A stretch of DNA of 64,000 nucleotides from Paraburkholderia nodosa DSM 21604 (GTDB lineage: Bacteria; Pseudomonadota; Gammaproteobacteria; Burkholderiales; Burkholderiaceae). The position numbers and the translations under genes are program-made. The notes under the pieces were generated by a model. It did not search any database. It saw only the letters and a list, made by a program, of their open reading frames with translations, and was not told the DNA's origin. Numbering within the stretch: the stretch's first letter is position 1; every line of letters begins with the position of its first letter. The stretch is taken from the NCBI RefSeq assembly GCF_000519185.1, contig NZ_JAFA01000021.1, forward strand, positions 1 through 64,000, in the 5' to 3' direction. Of this stretch, positions 41,859-51,033 are shown piece by piece.

Positions 41859-43187
41859 TCAAGCTGCGTCCGCGGACTGGCCCACCGTGCTGCGCGCCAT
41901 GAACCAGTAGAACAGCGCCGCGCAGGCCGCGATCGCGCCGCCCATGATGAACGCCAGCGAATACGATCCCGTGCGGTCGACGATAAAGCCTGCCACGACC
42001 GGCGAGAACGCCCCGCCGAAATAGCCGCCGAAGTTCTGGATCGCGCTCACGGAAGCGACCATCGAAGACGGGGCGATGTCGGCTGCGAGCGCCCACGCGT
42101 TGCCGATGGTGGCGGCGATGAACGCCAGCCCCAACGTCATCAGCGCGACGCTCGTGCCTATCGTGCCGGCGAGTGGCAGCGCCGCCGCGCACACGCCCGC
42201 GCCAATCGCGCCCACCACGATCAGCATGCGCTTGGCGACCATGGGCGAAGCCACGCGGCGATCCACGAGTTTCTTCGCGATCCAGCCCGCGACGATCTCG
42301 CCCACCGCGCCGCCGAACCACGGAATGCTCGCGTAGATGCCCAGTTGTGCGAACGAAATATGAAAACGATCGAGCAGATAGAGCGGCAGGAACACGAGGA
42401 AGATATTCCACAGCCAGATCGCGCAGAAGTAGCCGAAGATCATGCCCCACACGCTGCGCGAGGCGAATAGCGCGCGCCAGCGAATGGGCGCGGTGGTGAG
42501 CGAGCGCTCGTGGCCGCCGCCGCCCGCTTCGATATACGCAAATTCCTCGCGCGTGAGCCGCTTGCTTTGCGCGGGGTTGCGATAGAGAAACAGGAACAGC
42601 ACGGCGAAGACGATGCCGATGGCGCCCGTCACGTGAAAGAGCGAGCGCCAGCCGAACGCGATCATCAACGCAACCAGCACGGCGGGCGCGAGCGCGGGCC
42701 CCCACTTCGACGACGAATCCCAGATGCCGGTGGCGAAGCCGCGCTCCTTGGCGGGAAACCACGCGGCCGTGATCTTCGCGGAGGTCGGCCAGCACGGCGC
42801 CTCGCCCACTGCGAGCAGCACGCGCATGACGATGAGGCCCGAGATCGAGCCGACCACGCCGGTGAGCCACGTCGCCACGCTCCACCAGATCATGCCCACT
42901 GCATAGGCGCGCTTCGCGCCGAAGCGGTCGATGATCCAGCCTGCCGGCAACTGCATCACGGCGTAGGTCCAGGCGAACACGGTGCCCAGCAGGCCGATCT
43001 GCGTGCGCGTGAGGCCGAGGTCGTGAATCATGCCGGGCGCGGCGATCGCGAGATTCGCGCGATCGAGGTAGTTGATGATGCCGCCGAACAGCAGCCAGAT
43101 CAGCACGCGCCAGCGAAAATTCGCGGCGGTGGTGGCTGTGGCAGTCGATTTTGTGGTGGATGCGGTTGCAACCAGCTCGTCGTCCAT
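41859..43187 (-). CDS. MFS transporter (anion:cation symporter family)
   Basis: This 442-residue 12-helix major facilitator protein of the ACS type has the signature NYLDRANLAIAAPGM in helix 1 and RFGAKRAYAVGMIWW in the loop 2-3 motif. The ATG at 43187 is chosen for the AGGAGGA seven bases upstream; the 59 residues ahead in frame look non-coding. It precedes the acyl-CoA ligase by 10 bases. ACS members carry hexuronates, aldarates, phthalate or other organic acids; the substrate here is unknown. Confidence 0.9.
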   Translation of the reverse strand: MDDELVATASTTKSTATATTAANFRWRVLIWLLFGGIINYLDRANLAIAAPGMIHDLGLTRTQIGLLGTVFAWTYAVMQLPAGWIIDRFGAKRAYAVGMIWWSVATWLTGVVGSISGLIVMRVLLAVGEAPCWPTSAKITAAWFPAKERGFATGIWDSSSKWGPALAPAVLVALMIAFGWRSLFHVTGAIGIVFAVLFLFLYRNPAQSKRLTREEFAYIEAGGGGHERSLTTAPIRWRALFASRSVWGMIFGYFCAIWLWNIFLVFLPLYLLDRFHISFAQLGIYASIPWFGGAVGEIVAGWIAKKLVDRRVASPMVAKRMLIVVGAIGAGVCAAALPLAGTIGTSVALMTLGLAFIAATIGNAWALAADIAPSSMVASVSAIQNFGGYFGGAFSPVVAGFIVDRTGSYSLAFIMGGAIAACAALFYWFMARSTVGQSADAA

Positions 43188-43595
43188 CCTGTCTCCTCCT
43201 CGTTGGCCTACGTTTTTTTGCATGCGCTGATGCGCAAGCTCGTGAGACTCAAACCGCGTTCGTGCCCAGATCGTGGGACTTTTCGCTGTAGCAGCAACGA
43301 TAGCGCGAGGGACATTGTGCGCCGGTTGACGCGAATGGAAAACGCCGTATTTGCATAAACGCATGACGTCGATGTGAATACGCGGATCGTTATTTCTGTC
43401 GCATGCTTTCTTACCAACCGTTACACAAGCGAAGCAATCGTTTCACCTGAACGGCGAGCGACTTCATAGAATTCCCCAGACCGTTGAGCAGCAAGGCGCC
43501 ACGCCACAACGGTCCCGCGCAGAGCCGCACGGAAAGCCGCATTACGCAAGGCCCTGCGCGTGCAATCGATACCAACTACGCAGAAAGGAGTTCAC
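43188..43595. other. Divergent intergenic region without a recognisable gene
   Basis: These 408 bases separate the MFS gene (leftward) from the DUF4142 gene (rightward). A weak rightward promoter match is TTGACG (43326-43331) and TATTTG (43348-43353) with a 16-base spacer. I see no open frame with a ribosome site and family features here. Confidence 0.4.
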
Positions 43596-44165
43596 ATGAC
43601 TCGCCTCTCGCTTGCCTCGCTCATCGCGGCTTCGGCCGCCAGCCTTTGCGCCGTTACGCTGAGCGCCCATGCGCAGACCCCCGCGCCTTCCGCGGCTTCT
43701 GCCTCGACTTCGGCCGCACCCGGCAAGCTTCACGAAGCCGACAAGGCCTTCATCGCGGACGGCACGCAAACCGTCGCCACGCAGCGCGATGCCGCTCGCA
43801 TTGCCGACTCGCGCTCGACCGACCGCGAAGTGAAGGCCTTTGCGGAAAAGCTGGTGGCCGACTATTCGAAGCTGTCCGACTCGATGCGCGCGGCGAGCCC
43901 GCGCGGCGTCGACGTTCCGCGCAACGACCCGGATGCGGCGGTGATCAGCAGCATCAACGATCTGCGCGGCGCGGACTTCGACAAGACGTATATCGAGCAG
44001 GTCGCGCTGGCCGGCCAGCAGAAAACGCTTTCGGCATTCCAGGCGGAGATCGCCTCGGGCCGCGATGCGGGCCTCAAGAAGGCCGCCACGGAAGGCCTGC
44101 CTGTGATTCAGGCCGACTATGCCAAGGCTCAGGAACTCGCCAAGCGCAAGCACCTGGCAGGCTGA
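43596..44165 (+). CDS. DUF4142 periplasmic helical protein
   Basis: This 189-residue exported protein has a signal peptide at residues 1-26 (SLASLIAASAASLCAV... SAHA-QTP), an Ala/Ser/Pro-rich linker, then a helical ferritin-like DUF4142 domain (HEADKAFIADGTQTVATQRD ... VKAFAEKLVADYSKL). AAAGGAG precedes the ATG at 43596; the 12 codons in frame before it are not needed. Members are often stress-related outer-compartment proteins, but the biochemical role is unknown. Confidence 0.88.
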   Translation: MTRLSLASLIAASAASLCAVTLSAHAQTPAPSAASASTSAAPGKLHEADKAFIADGTQTVATQRDAARIADSRSTDREVKAFAEKLVADYSKLSDSMRAASPRGVDVPRNDPDAAVISSINDLRGADFDKTYIEQVALAGQQKTLSAFQAEIASGRDAGLKKAATEGLPVIQADYAKAQELAKRKHLAG

Positions 44166-44184
44166 TGACGATGTGATGCTCGAA

Positions 44185-44211
44185 GGGGCCGGCCGCATGC
44201 GCGCCGGCCCC
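44185..44211. terminator. Terminator-like hairpin between convergent genes
   Basis: GGGGCCGGC (44185-44193) pairs with GCCGGCCCC (44203-44211). It lies between the DUF4142 gene and the TMEM175-type gene. The following T-run is short. Confidence 0.5.
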
Positions 44212-44219
44212 AGTGCCGT

Positions 44220-44819
44220 TTACTCTTCCTTCTTTTCGCCGGCCGCGAGGGCGAGCCGCTCCATGCGTCGATCGGGCACGAGCCAGAGCAACGCCACAAA
44301 GAAGTAGAAGGCCGCGCCAATGCGCGGATAGTCGAACGCCGCGAGCGCAAACCCCGCCAGATACAGCGCCGGTGAAATCTTGCCCTTCACGTCATTGCCC
44401 AGCGCAATGGCAAGCGGGCTTTGCGTCCCGTGATAGCGCACCAGCGTGAATTGCAGCACCACATAGGCCAGCGCGCAGAGCAGCAGGTTGACGCCGTAGA
44501 GCGCGGTCGGCCAGCGCCCGAACTCGTTCTCGCCCATCCAGCCCGTGGTGAACGGCAGCAGCGAAAGCCAGAACAGCAGATGCAGGTTGGCCCAAAGCAC
44601 CGACCCGTTCACGCGGCGCGCCACCTGCAGCATGTGGTGATGGTTGTTCCAGTAGATCCCCACGTAGATAAAGCTCAACACGTAGCTCAGATAAACCGGC
44701 CAGAGCGGCGCGAGCGCAGCAAGATCGTCGCCATGCGGCACCTTGAGTTCCAGCACCATGATGGTGATGATGATGGCGAGCACGCCATCGCTGAATGCTT
44801 CGAGTCGGTTTTTTTCCAT
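44220..44819 (-). CDS. TMEM175-type potassium channel protein (DUF1211)
   Basis: This 199-residue membrane protein has about six hydrophobic segments. The RLEAFSDGVLAIIITIMVLEL segment near residue 6 carries the FSD motif that lines the pore of bacterial TMEM175 channels. YVGIYWNNHHHMLQ is also typical. The in-frame extension past the ATG at 44819 (up to 45080) is out of family. It diverges from the cytochrome b561 gene across 175 bases. Confidence 0.88.
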   Translation of the reverse strand: MEKNRLEAFSDGVLAIIITIMVLELKVPHGDDLAALAPLWPVYLSYVLSFIYVGIYWNNHHHMLQVARRVNGSVLWANLHLLFWLSLLPFTTGWMGENEFGRWPTALYGVNLLLCALAYVVLQFTLVRYHGTQSPLAIALGNDVKGKISPALYLAGFALAAFDYPRIGAAFYFFVALLWLVPDRRMERLALAAGEKKEE

Positions 44820-44994
44820 CTGCGGAATCGGCTTGCAAGGGATGTAAGGCGAGCGGCAAGTATCGCCGAAGTCGCCGCGCGACGCCACGTAACCGCTGGG
44901 GGCATCGCAGTTGCGCAGGTTGCGCCATACATCGCGCGCGCATTCCTGGCCTATGATGCCTTTGAGCGCCACGTCCGGCCGCCCGCCTCGAATC

Positions 44995-45699
44995 ATGAAC
45001 TCCACGACATCCGCAACCCGCGACCGTCCCGAGCACCCCGACCGCCCTGAGCGGCGCGTGCCTGTCTGGGATCTGCCCACGCGGCTTTTCCACTGGCTGA
45101 CCGTCGTGCTCGTGGCGGCCGCTTACGTCACACAGCGCATGAACTGGATGCAGATGCACGTGCGCCTCGGCGAGACGCTGCTCGCGCTCGTGCTGTTTCG
45201 CATCCTGTGGGGGTGCTTCGGCAGCGAGACCGCGCGCTTCTCGCATTTCGTCGCCTCGCCGCGCAAGGCGATCGAGCATCTGCGCCATCTGGGGCGGCGC
45301 GAGCCCGACGTCCAGGTGGGCCACAACGCGGCCGGCGGCTGGATGGTTCTGCTGCTGCTCGCGCTGCTGCTGGTCGAAACGCTCACCGGTCTCTACGACA
45401 ACAACGACATCGCCGACGAAGGCCCGCTCAGCGAAATCGTGCCCGCAAAAATTGCCAACGCGATCGCCGGCCTGCACGCGTGGGGCTGGGATCTGCTCGC
45501 GGCAGCGGTCGTGCTGCACGTGTGCGCGATTGCGGTCTATGCGCTCGTCAAAGGCCACAACCTGGTCGGCCCGATGGTGAGCGGCAAAAAACGCCTGCCC
45601 GCCTCGGTGCGCGCGCCCGCGCGCGGGTCGCTTTGGCTCGCGGCCTTGCTGATGGGGTTATCCGGCGTCGTGGTGGCGCTGCTCGCCGCGTATCTTTGA
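44995..45699 (+). CDS. Cytochrome b561-family membrane protein
   Basis: This 234-residue di-haem b-type cytochrome has VPVWDLPTRLFHWLTVVLV at about residues 22-40, then three further hydrophobic helices. Histidines in LFHWL, VGHNAAGGWM and VVLHVCAIAVYAL are the expected haem ligands. It resembles the Ni,Fe-hydrogenase/YceJ-like b561 group, which moves electrons from quinol to periplasmic acceptors. No partner gene is adjacent. The start at 44995 is chosen from the family N-terminus; the ribosome site is weak. Confidence 0.87.
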   Translation: MNSTTSATRDRPEHPDRPERRVPVWDLPTRLFHWLTVVLVAAAYVTQRMNWMQMHVRLGETLLALVLFRILWGCFGSETARFSHFVASPRKAIEHLRHLGRREPDVQVGHNAAGGWMVLLLLALLLVETLTGLYDNNDIADEGPLSEIVPAKIANAIAGLHAWGWDLLAAAVVLHVCAIAVYALVKGHNLVGPMVSGKKRLPASVRAPARGSLWLAALLMGLSGVVVALLAAYL

Positions 45700-45784
45700 T
45701 GCCGGAAATTGCGGTGTAAAGCCCACGCGAAGCCTGCACAACGCGTAAAATCAGCGGCTCGTTTTCACTCGACAAGAATTATCG

Positions 45785-46036
45785 ATGGCTACCTACCGCG
45801 AATTGCTCGCCCAGAAGCGCGAACTCGACGAGCGCATCGAAGCGGCGCGCGCCGAAGCGGCACACGCGGCGCTGACCAACGTGCGTGCGGCAATCGCCGA
45901 ATTCGGCTTCACGCCCGACGAGGTGTTCGGCAAGCCGCGCCGCGAAAAGACCGCGCGCCGCGCCCGCAACGCCGAAGGCAATGAAGGCAAAAAGCGCGAG
46001 CGCGCCAATCTGGACCTGTTCGGCGACAACGCCTGA
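45785..46036 (+). CDS. Short H-NS-family protein lacking the DNA-binding motif
   Basis: This 83-residue protein begins YRELLAQKRELDERIEAAR, the coiled-coil oligomerisation opening of Burkholderia H-NS-like proteins, followed by FGFTPDEVFG. The basic linker (REKTARRARNAEGNEGKKRE) is present, but the protein ends DLFGDNA without the C-terminal W-x-GRGR-x-P DNA-contact motif. It could be a trans-acting modulator of full-length H-NS proteins or a variant binding by its basic tail. A hairpin ends the transcript at 46064-46084. Confidence 0.82.
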   Translation: MATYRELLAQKRELDERIEAARAEAAHAALTNVRAAIAEFGFTPDEVFGKPRREKTARRARNAEGNEGKKRERANLDLFGDNA

Positions 46037-46063
46037 CCGGCCGCCCACGCCCTTCACAAGCAA

Positions 46064-46084
46064 ACAGGGCCGCAAGGGCCCTGT
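46064..46084. terminator. Hairpin between the H-NS-like gene and kdgD
   Basis: ACAGGGCC, the loop GCAAG and GGCCCTGT lie between convergent genes. No T-run follows, so this is a moderate terminator candidate. Confidence 0.45.
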
Positions 46085-46138
46085 CGCAAGCCATGCCGCG
46101 CACCGGCTGGCGCGAGCATGGCGTGAACACCACACGCG

Positions 46139-47056
46139 TTACTGCGCGCCGAGCTTCTTGATCAGCACGTCGAGTTGCGCCACTTCCTCTTGCGTGAGGT
46201 CGGTGAGCGGCGCGCGCACCGGGCCCGCGTCGCGGCCCACGAGCTTCGCGCCCGCCTTCACGATGCTCACCGCGTAGCCCGCGCGGCGATTGCGAATGGC
46301 GAGGTACGGCAGGAAGAATTCGTCGATGAGCTTGCCCACCGTCGCGTGGTCGTCGGCGGCAATCGCGCGGTAGAACTGCATGGCCGTCTTCGGAATGAAG
46401 TTGAATACCGCCGACGAATACACGGGCACGCCCAGCGCCTTGTACGCCGCTGCGTAGACTTCGGCGGTGGGCAGACCGCCCAGGTACGAGAAGCGGTCGC
46501 CCAGGCGGCGGCGGATCGTCACCATCGCCTCGATCTCGCCCACGCCGTCCTTGAAGCCGATGAGGTTCTCGCAGCGGTCCGCGAGCTGCTCGAGCATGTC
46601 GGCGTTGAGCTTCGAATTGGCGCGGTTGTAGACGATCACGCCCATCTTCGGCACGGCCTTGCAGACCTGCTCCACGTGTGCGGCAATGCCTTCCTGCGAC
46701 GCTTCCGTGAGGTAGTGCGGCATCAGCAGAATGCCCTGCGCGCCGTTGCGCTCGGCTTCCTGCGCGTATTCGATGGCCACGCGCGTCGCGCCGCCCGCGC
46801 CCGCGAGAATCGGCACCTTGCCCTTGCAGGTTTCGGTGGCGGTCTTGATGACCTGCGAGTATTCGCTCTTCGTGAGCGAGAAGAATTCGCCCGTGCCGCC
46901 CGCCGCGAACAGCGCGCTCGCGCCATACGGGGCCAGCCATTCGAGGCGCTCGGCGTAGGTGCTCGCGCGGAAGTTGCCTTGTGCGTCGAAGTCGGTCACG
47001 GGGAACGAAAGCAGGCCTTCGGAGACGATTTGCTTGAGTTCTTGCGGCGTGGTCAT
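46139..47056 (-). CDS. kdgD: 5-dehydro-4-deoxyglucarate dehydratase
   Basis: This 305-residue class I aldolase-fold enzyme of the DapA family converts 5-keto-4-deoxy-D-glucarate to 2,5-dioxopentanoate, water and CO2. It has the Schiff-base lysine in LIGFKDGVGEIE, the active-site Tyr in VIVYNRAN, and the KdgD start QELKQIVSEGLLSFPVTDFD. It is the last gene of the glucarate operon, 51 bases after gudD. The product is taken on by the dehydrogenase at 51252. Confidence 0.95.
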   Translation of the reverse strand: MTTPQELKQIVSEGLLSFPVTDFDAQGNFRASTYAERLEWLAPYGASALFAAGGTGEFFSLTKSEYSQVIKTATETCKGKVPILAGAGGATRVAIEYAQEAERNGAQGILLMPHYLTEASQEGIAAHVEQVCKAVPKMGVIVYNRANSKLNADMLEQLADRCENLIGFKDGVGEIEAMVTIRRRLGDRFSYLGGLPTAEVYAAAYKALGVPVYSSAVFNFIPKTAMQFYRAIAADDHATVGKLIDEFFLPYLAIRNRRAGYAVSIVKAGAKLVGRDAGPVRAPLTDLTQEEVAQLDVLIKKLGAQ

Positions 47057-47107
47057 GGTCTTGATCCTGTTGCGAAGTCAGTAGAGGTGTTCAGTCGAAG
47101 ACGGCGT

Positions 47108-48457
47108 TCAGCGCACGAGGCACGGACGCTTGTTGTCGAATTTCCAGTTGGGAATGAGGTATTGCATGGCGATCGCGTCGTCGCGCGCGCCGAGGCCGTG
47201 CTCCTTGTAGAGCGCGTGGGCCTTTTCCAGCGCGTCCATGTCGATTTCGATGCCGAGGCCCGGCTTGTGCGGCACCTGCACCTTGCCGCCCACGATCTGC
47301 AGCGGCTCGCGCGTGAGGCGCTGGCCGTCCTGCCAGATCCAGTGCGTGTCGATCGCCGTGATCTTGCCGGGCGCCGCGGCGGCCGCATGCGTGAACATCG
47401 CGAGCGAAATGTCGAAGTGGTTGTTCGAGTGCGAGCCCCACGTGAGGCCCCAGTCATTACACATCTGCGCCACGCGCACCGAGCCCTGCATGGTCCAGAA
47501 GTGCGGGTCGGCGAGCGGAATGTCCACCGATTGCAGCTGAATCGCGTGGCCCATCTGGCGCCAGTCGGTCGCGATCATGTTGGTGGCCGTGGGCAGGCCG
47601 GTGGCGCGGCGGAATTCGGCCATCACTTCGCGACCCGAATAGCCGTTCTCCGCGCCGCACGGATCTTCCGCGTAGGCGAGCACGTCGTGCTTGTCGCGAC
47701 ACAGGCGGATGGCTTCCGCGAGCGACCACGCGCCGTTCGGGTCGAGCGTCACGCGCGCTTCGGGAAAGCGCTCGGCCAGCGCCGTGACCGCTTCCATTTC
47801 CGCGTCGCCCGCCAGCACGCCGCCCTTGAGCTTGAAGTCGTTGAAGCCGTAGCGCGCTTGCGCGGCTTCGGCCAGGCGCACGACGGCTTCCGCCGTCATC
47901 GCCTCTTCGGTGCGCAGGCGCTCCCAGTCGTCGCGGCCATCGGCGCCGCTCGCGTAGGCGAGATCGGTCTTGTTGCGATCGCCAATGAAGAACAGATAGC
48001 CGAGCATCTCCACTTCGCTGCGCTGCTGGCCTTCGCCGAGCAGCGCGGCAACGGGCACGTTCAGATGCTGGCCGAGCAGGTCGAGCAGCGCGGCTTCGAG
48101 CGCCGTGACCGCGTGAATCGTGGTGCGCAGGTCGAAGGTCTGCAGGCCGCGGCCGCCCGAGTCGCGATCGGCGAACTGCTTGCGCACGGTGTTGAGCACC
48201 GACTGCATGTTGCCGATGGACTGGCCCACGACGAACGCGCGCGCGTCTTCGAGCGTCTTGCGGATCGCCTCGCCGCCCGGCACTTCGCCGATGCCGGTGT
48301 TGCCCGCGCTGTCGCACAGCAGCACGACGTTGCGCGTGAAGAACGGACCGTGCGCGCCGGAGAGGTTCAGCAGCATGCTGTCGCGGCCCGCCACGGGCAC
48401 GACGCGCAACTCGGTCACAACGGGCGTGGCGTTCGGTTGAACGGTTTGTGTAGACAT
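47108..48457 (-). CDS. gudD: D-glucarate dehydratase
   Basis: This 449-residue enolase-superfamily enzyme dehydrates D-glucarate (and usually L-idarate) to 5-keto-4-deoxyglucarate. It carries the catalytic lysine pair in NDFKLKGGVLAG, metal ligands in TLDPNGAWS and YAEDPCGAENG, and the catalytic His in GSHSNNHFDISLAM. The ATG at 48457 gives the family N-terminus (TPVVTELRVVPVAGRDSMLL); upstream frame extension is a shadow of the lactonase gene. Confidence 0.96.
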   Translation of the reverse strand: MSTQTVQPNATPVVTELRVVPVAGRDSMLLNLSGAHGPFFTRNVVLLCDSAGNTGIGEVPGGEAIRKTLEDARAFVVGQSIGNMQSVLNTVRKQFADRDSGGRGLQTFDLRTTIHAVTALEAALLDLLGQHLNVPVAALLGEGQQRSEVEMLGYLFFIGDRNKTDLAYASGADGRDDWERLRTEEAMTAEAVVRLAEAAQARYGFNDFKLKGGVLAGDAEMEAVTALAERFPEARVTLDPNGAWSLAEAIRLCRDKHDVLAYAEDPCGAENGYSGREVMAEFRRATGLPTATNMIATDWRQMGHAIQLQSVDIPLADPHFWTMQGSVRVAQMCNDWGLTWGSHSNNHFDISLAMFTHAAAAAPGKITAIDTHWIWQDGQRLTREPLQIVGGKVQVPHKPGLGIEIDMDALEKAHALYKEHGLGARDDAIAMQYLIPNWKFDNKRPCLVR

Positions 48458-48522
48458 GAACGGATTACCTGTAAAAGTGCGGCGCGCTGCGCCCTGACAA
48501 TCGAAACCTTGGGTTGAACCGG

Positions 48523-49611
48523 TCAAGCGTTGGCGGCGACGATCTCCACCCAGTTCGCGCCGTTGCCGCCCTCGCCGCGCGAGACGGGTGTGAGCGCGCC
48601 GCTCGCCGCATCGATCGCGTAGACCGATACGTGTTGCGATTTTTCTCCGCATGCCACGAGAAAACGGCCCGTCGGGTCGATGCGAAAACCGCGCGGCTGC
48701 GTCTCGGTCGCGGTCGCGCCCACGTAATCGAGCGCGCCGTCCTGGGAGACGCGCAGCGTGAGAATCTGGCTCGTCGTGCGCTCGGACACGTAGACGAAGC
48801 GCCCACCGGGCGAGACGTGGATATCGGCGGCCCAGACGAGCTTCGCGAGCACGGCGGGGTCGGGCTGCACGGGATCCGTGGGGCTCGGGCGCGCCAAGCC
48901 GTCGTTCAGATGCGCGAGCACCGGCGCGCGCGGCGAGACGTGCAGCGCCGCGAGCTTGCCCGTGGCGGCGTCGCGCGCGAAAGCCGCCACCGTCGCGCGG
49001 AATTCGCTCAGCACGTACAGCACGTCGCCGTTGGGCGAAAAGCGCAGATGCCGCGGACCGAAGCCCGCCCCGAGATCGACCGTGCCGGTCTCGACGAGGC
49101 GCCCCGCGTCTTCCAGCGCGAAAACAAACACGCGGTCGCTGCCGAGCGACGACGCATAGGCGAAGCGCCCATCGGCGGAAACGATCACGGCGTGCGCGTG
49201 CTCGATCTCGCCGATCACCTGCAGCGGCGCGCCATGCCCGTTCCCGAGATCCTGCGCGCCATACAGGCTCACGCGATGCTCGCCGTACGAAGCGCCCAGC
49301 AGGAAACGCCCCTGCGGCTCGGCACACAGATACGCGAGGCTCGATTCGATCGGCGTCTGCACGCGCGGTGCGAGACTGCCGCTTTGCGCGTCGATGGCGT
49401 AGTCGTTGATGCGCTTGTCCGCGCCGCGCGTGGCCGCGTAAAGGCGGCGGCGATCGGGCGAGAGCGCCATCGGCATCACGTTGTCCTGCGCGGCCACGCG
49501 CGCTTGCGGCGTGAGCGCGCCATTGCGCGCATCGAGATGAAACACGCCAATGTCGCCGTCTTTCGAATTCGCGACGTAGACGAAGAAGCGTTCAGGGTTC
49601 GGCTGGTTCAT
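48523..49611 (-). CDS. Lactonase of the 6-phosphogluconolactonase (beta-propeller) family
   Basis: This 362-residue seven-bladed propeller protein (YbhE/Pgl-like) has repeated blade motifs such as RFFVYVANSKDGDIGVFHLD, RRRLYAATRG, GRFAYASSLGSDRVFVF, PNGDVLYVLSE and GRFVYVSERTTSQI. No signal peptide is present. It sits between the transporter and gudD, so glucaro-lactone hydrolysis is a better guess than 6-phosphogluconolactone. It lies 39 bases after the MFS gene and 65 before gudD. Confidence 0.9.
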   Translation of the reverse strand: MNQPNPERFFVYVANSKDGDIGVFHLDARNGALTPQARVAAQDNVMPMALSPDRRRLYAATRGADKRINDYAIDAQSGSLAPRVQTPIESSLAYLCAEPQGRFLLGASYGEHRVSLYGAQDLGNGHGAPLQVIGEIEHAHAVIVSADGRFAYASSLGSDRVFVFALEDAGRLVETGTVDLGAGFGPRHLRFSPNGDVLYVLSEFRATVAAFARDAATGKLAALHVSPRAPVLAHLNDGLARPSPTDPVQPDPAVLAKLVWAADIHVSPGGRFVYVSERTTSQILTLRVSQDGALDYVGATATETQPRGFRIDPTGRFLVACGEKSQHVSVYAIDAASGALTPVSRGEGGNGANWVEIVAANA

Positions 49612-49650
49612 GGTGTGGGTTTCCTTCTCGATTGAGGGTTGCGCGCGGGC

Positions 49651-50982
49651 TCAGTGCGCGCCGCTGCGGACCGAATCGTCGGCAAAGGCACGGCGCGACG
49701 GCTTGTTACGGGCGAGGAACGCGGCGGCGGCGGCAATCAGCGAGGTCACGCCAAGGCCGTAGAGGCCGCCCGTAATCGAGCCCGTATGCTGTTGAAGATA
49801 GCCGAACGTGGCCGGCGCGAAGAACCCGCCCAGGTTGCCGAGCGAATTGATGAGCGCGATCACGCCGGCGGCCACGCGGGTGTCGAGATAGCCTTGCGGC
49901 ATCGGCCAGAACAGCGACGAAGCCGCCTTGAAGCCGATGGCCGAGAAGCAGATCGCCACGAACGAGAACACCGGGTCCGACGACGTCGAAGCGAACAGGC
50001 CGCAGGCCGCGATTACGAGTGCGACGGCGAGCCACGCCTGCTGGAAGCGGTACTTCGCTGAGAGCAGCGCGAAGCAGTACATCGCGACGATGGCGATCAG
50101 CCACGGAATGGCGTTGTAGAGGCCCACCTGGAAGTCGGTCAGGCCGCCCATCTTGCGGATGATCGTGGGCAGCCAGAACGTGGCCGCGTAGATCGTGAGC
50201 TGGATGGCGAAGTAGAGGAAGCAGAACAGCACGATCTGCGGGTCCTTCAAGAGGCGCAGCACCGGCACGTGCGCGCCCGTGGCGGCTTCGCGCTCGGCCT
50301 GCTCGCGCGCCAGGTACGTTTCGAGCGCGCCCTGCTCGTCGCTCGTGAGCCACTGGGCATCGCGAATGCGCGACTTCAGGAACACCCAGCTCACGCCGCA
50401 CAGAACGATGGAAAAGCCGCCTTCGATCAGGAACATCCACTGCCAGCCCGCGAGACCCAGGCCGCGCACGGAAAGCAGCGCGCCCGTGATCGGACCCGAG
50501 AGCACCGAGGCGAACGCCGAGCCCGCGAGAAACACCGCCGCCGCCTTGCCGCGCTCTTTCTGCGGCAGCCACTGCGCGAAGTAATAGATCACGCCGGGAA
50601 AGAAACCTGCTTCGGCAACGCCCAGCAGAAACCGCAGCACGTAGAACGAGGTGTCGTTGTGCACGAACGCCATGGCGGCCGCCACGACGCCCCACGTACC
50701 CATGATGCGCGTGAGCCAGGCGCGTGCGCCATACTTTTGCATGAGGATGTTGGACGGCACCTCGAAGATCGCATAGCCCACGAAGAACAACCCCGCGCCG
50801 AACCCATACGCCGCCGCCGAAAGACCGATATCGGCTTTCATGTGCGCGCCGGCGAAGCCGACGTTCACACGGTCGATATAGTTCGCGATGAACATGATGA
50901 GGAAAAGCGGGAGCACGTGCCGCAGGACCTTCGCGCTGGCTGACTCCAGCAGGTCCTCATAACGGTTGGCAGGGACGGACAT
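49651..50982 (-). CDS. MFS transporter, probably for glucarate/galactarate
   Basis: This 443-residue ACS-family symporter has the helix-1 signature NYIDRVNVGFAGAHM, loop motif QKYGARAWLTRIMG, and a LRFLLGVAEAGFFPGVIYYFA segment typical of tartrate/aldarate permeases. GAAGGAG lies ten bases before the ATG. It is the first gene of the minus-strand glucarate operon, directly behind a TTGGCT-N17-TAGAAT promoter and a palindromic operator shared with the divergent dehydrogenase gene. Confidence 0.9.
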   Translation of the reverse strand: MSVPANRYEDLLESASAKVLRHVLPLFLIMFIANYIDRVNVGFAGAHMKADIGLSAAAYGFGAGLFFVGYAIFEVPSNILMQKYGARAWLTRIMGTWGVVAAAMAFVHNDTSFYVLRFLLGVAEAGFFPGVIYYFAQWLPQKERGKAAAVFLAGSAFASVLSGPITGALLSVRGLGLAGWQWMFLIEGGFSIVLCGVSWVFLKSRIRDAQWLTSDEQGALETYLAREQAEREAATGAHVPVLRLLKDPQIVLFCFLYFAIQLTIYAATFWLPTIIRKMGGLTDFQVGLYNAIPWLIAIVAMYCFALLSAKYRFQQAWLAVALVIAACGLFASTSSDPVFSFVAICFSAIGFKAASSLFWPMPQGYLDTRVAAGVIALINSLGNLGGFFAPATFGYLQQHTGSITGGLYGLGVTSLIAAAAAFLARNKPSRRAFADDSVRSGAH

Positions 50983-51033
50983 CGGGGTGGTCTCCTTCAG
51001 GCGCTGGCGGCGCGCGGATTAGATGTGTCGTGG

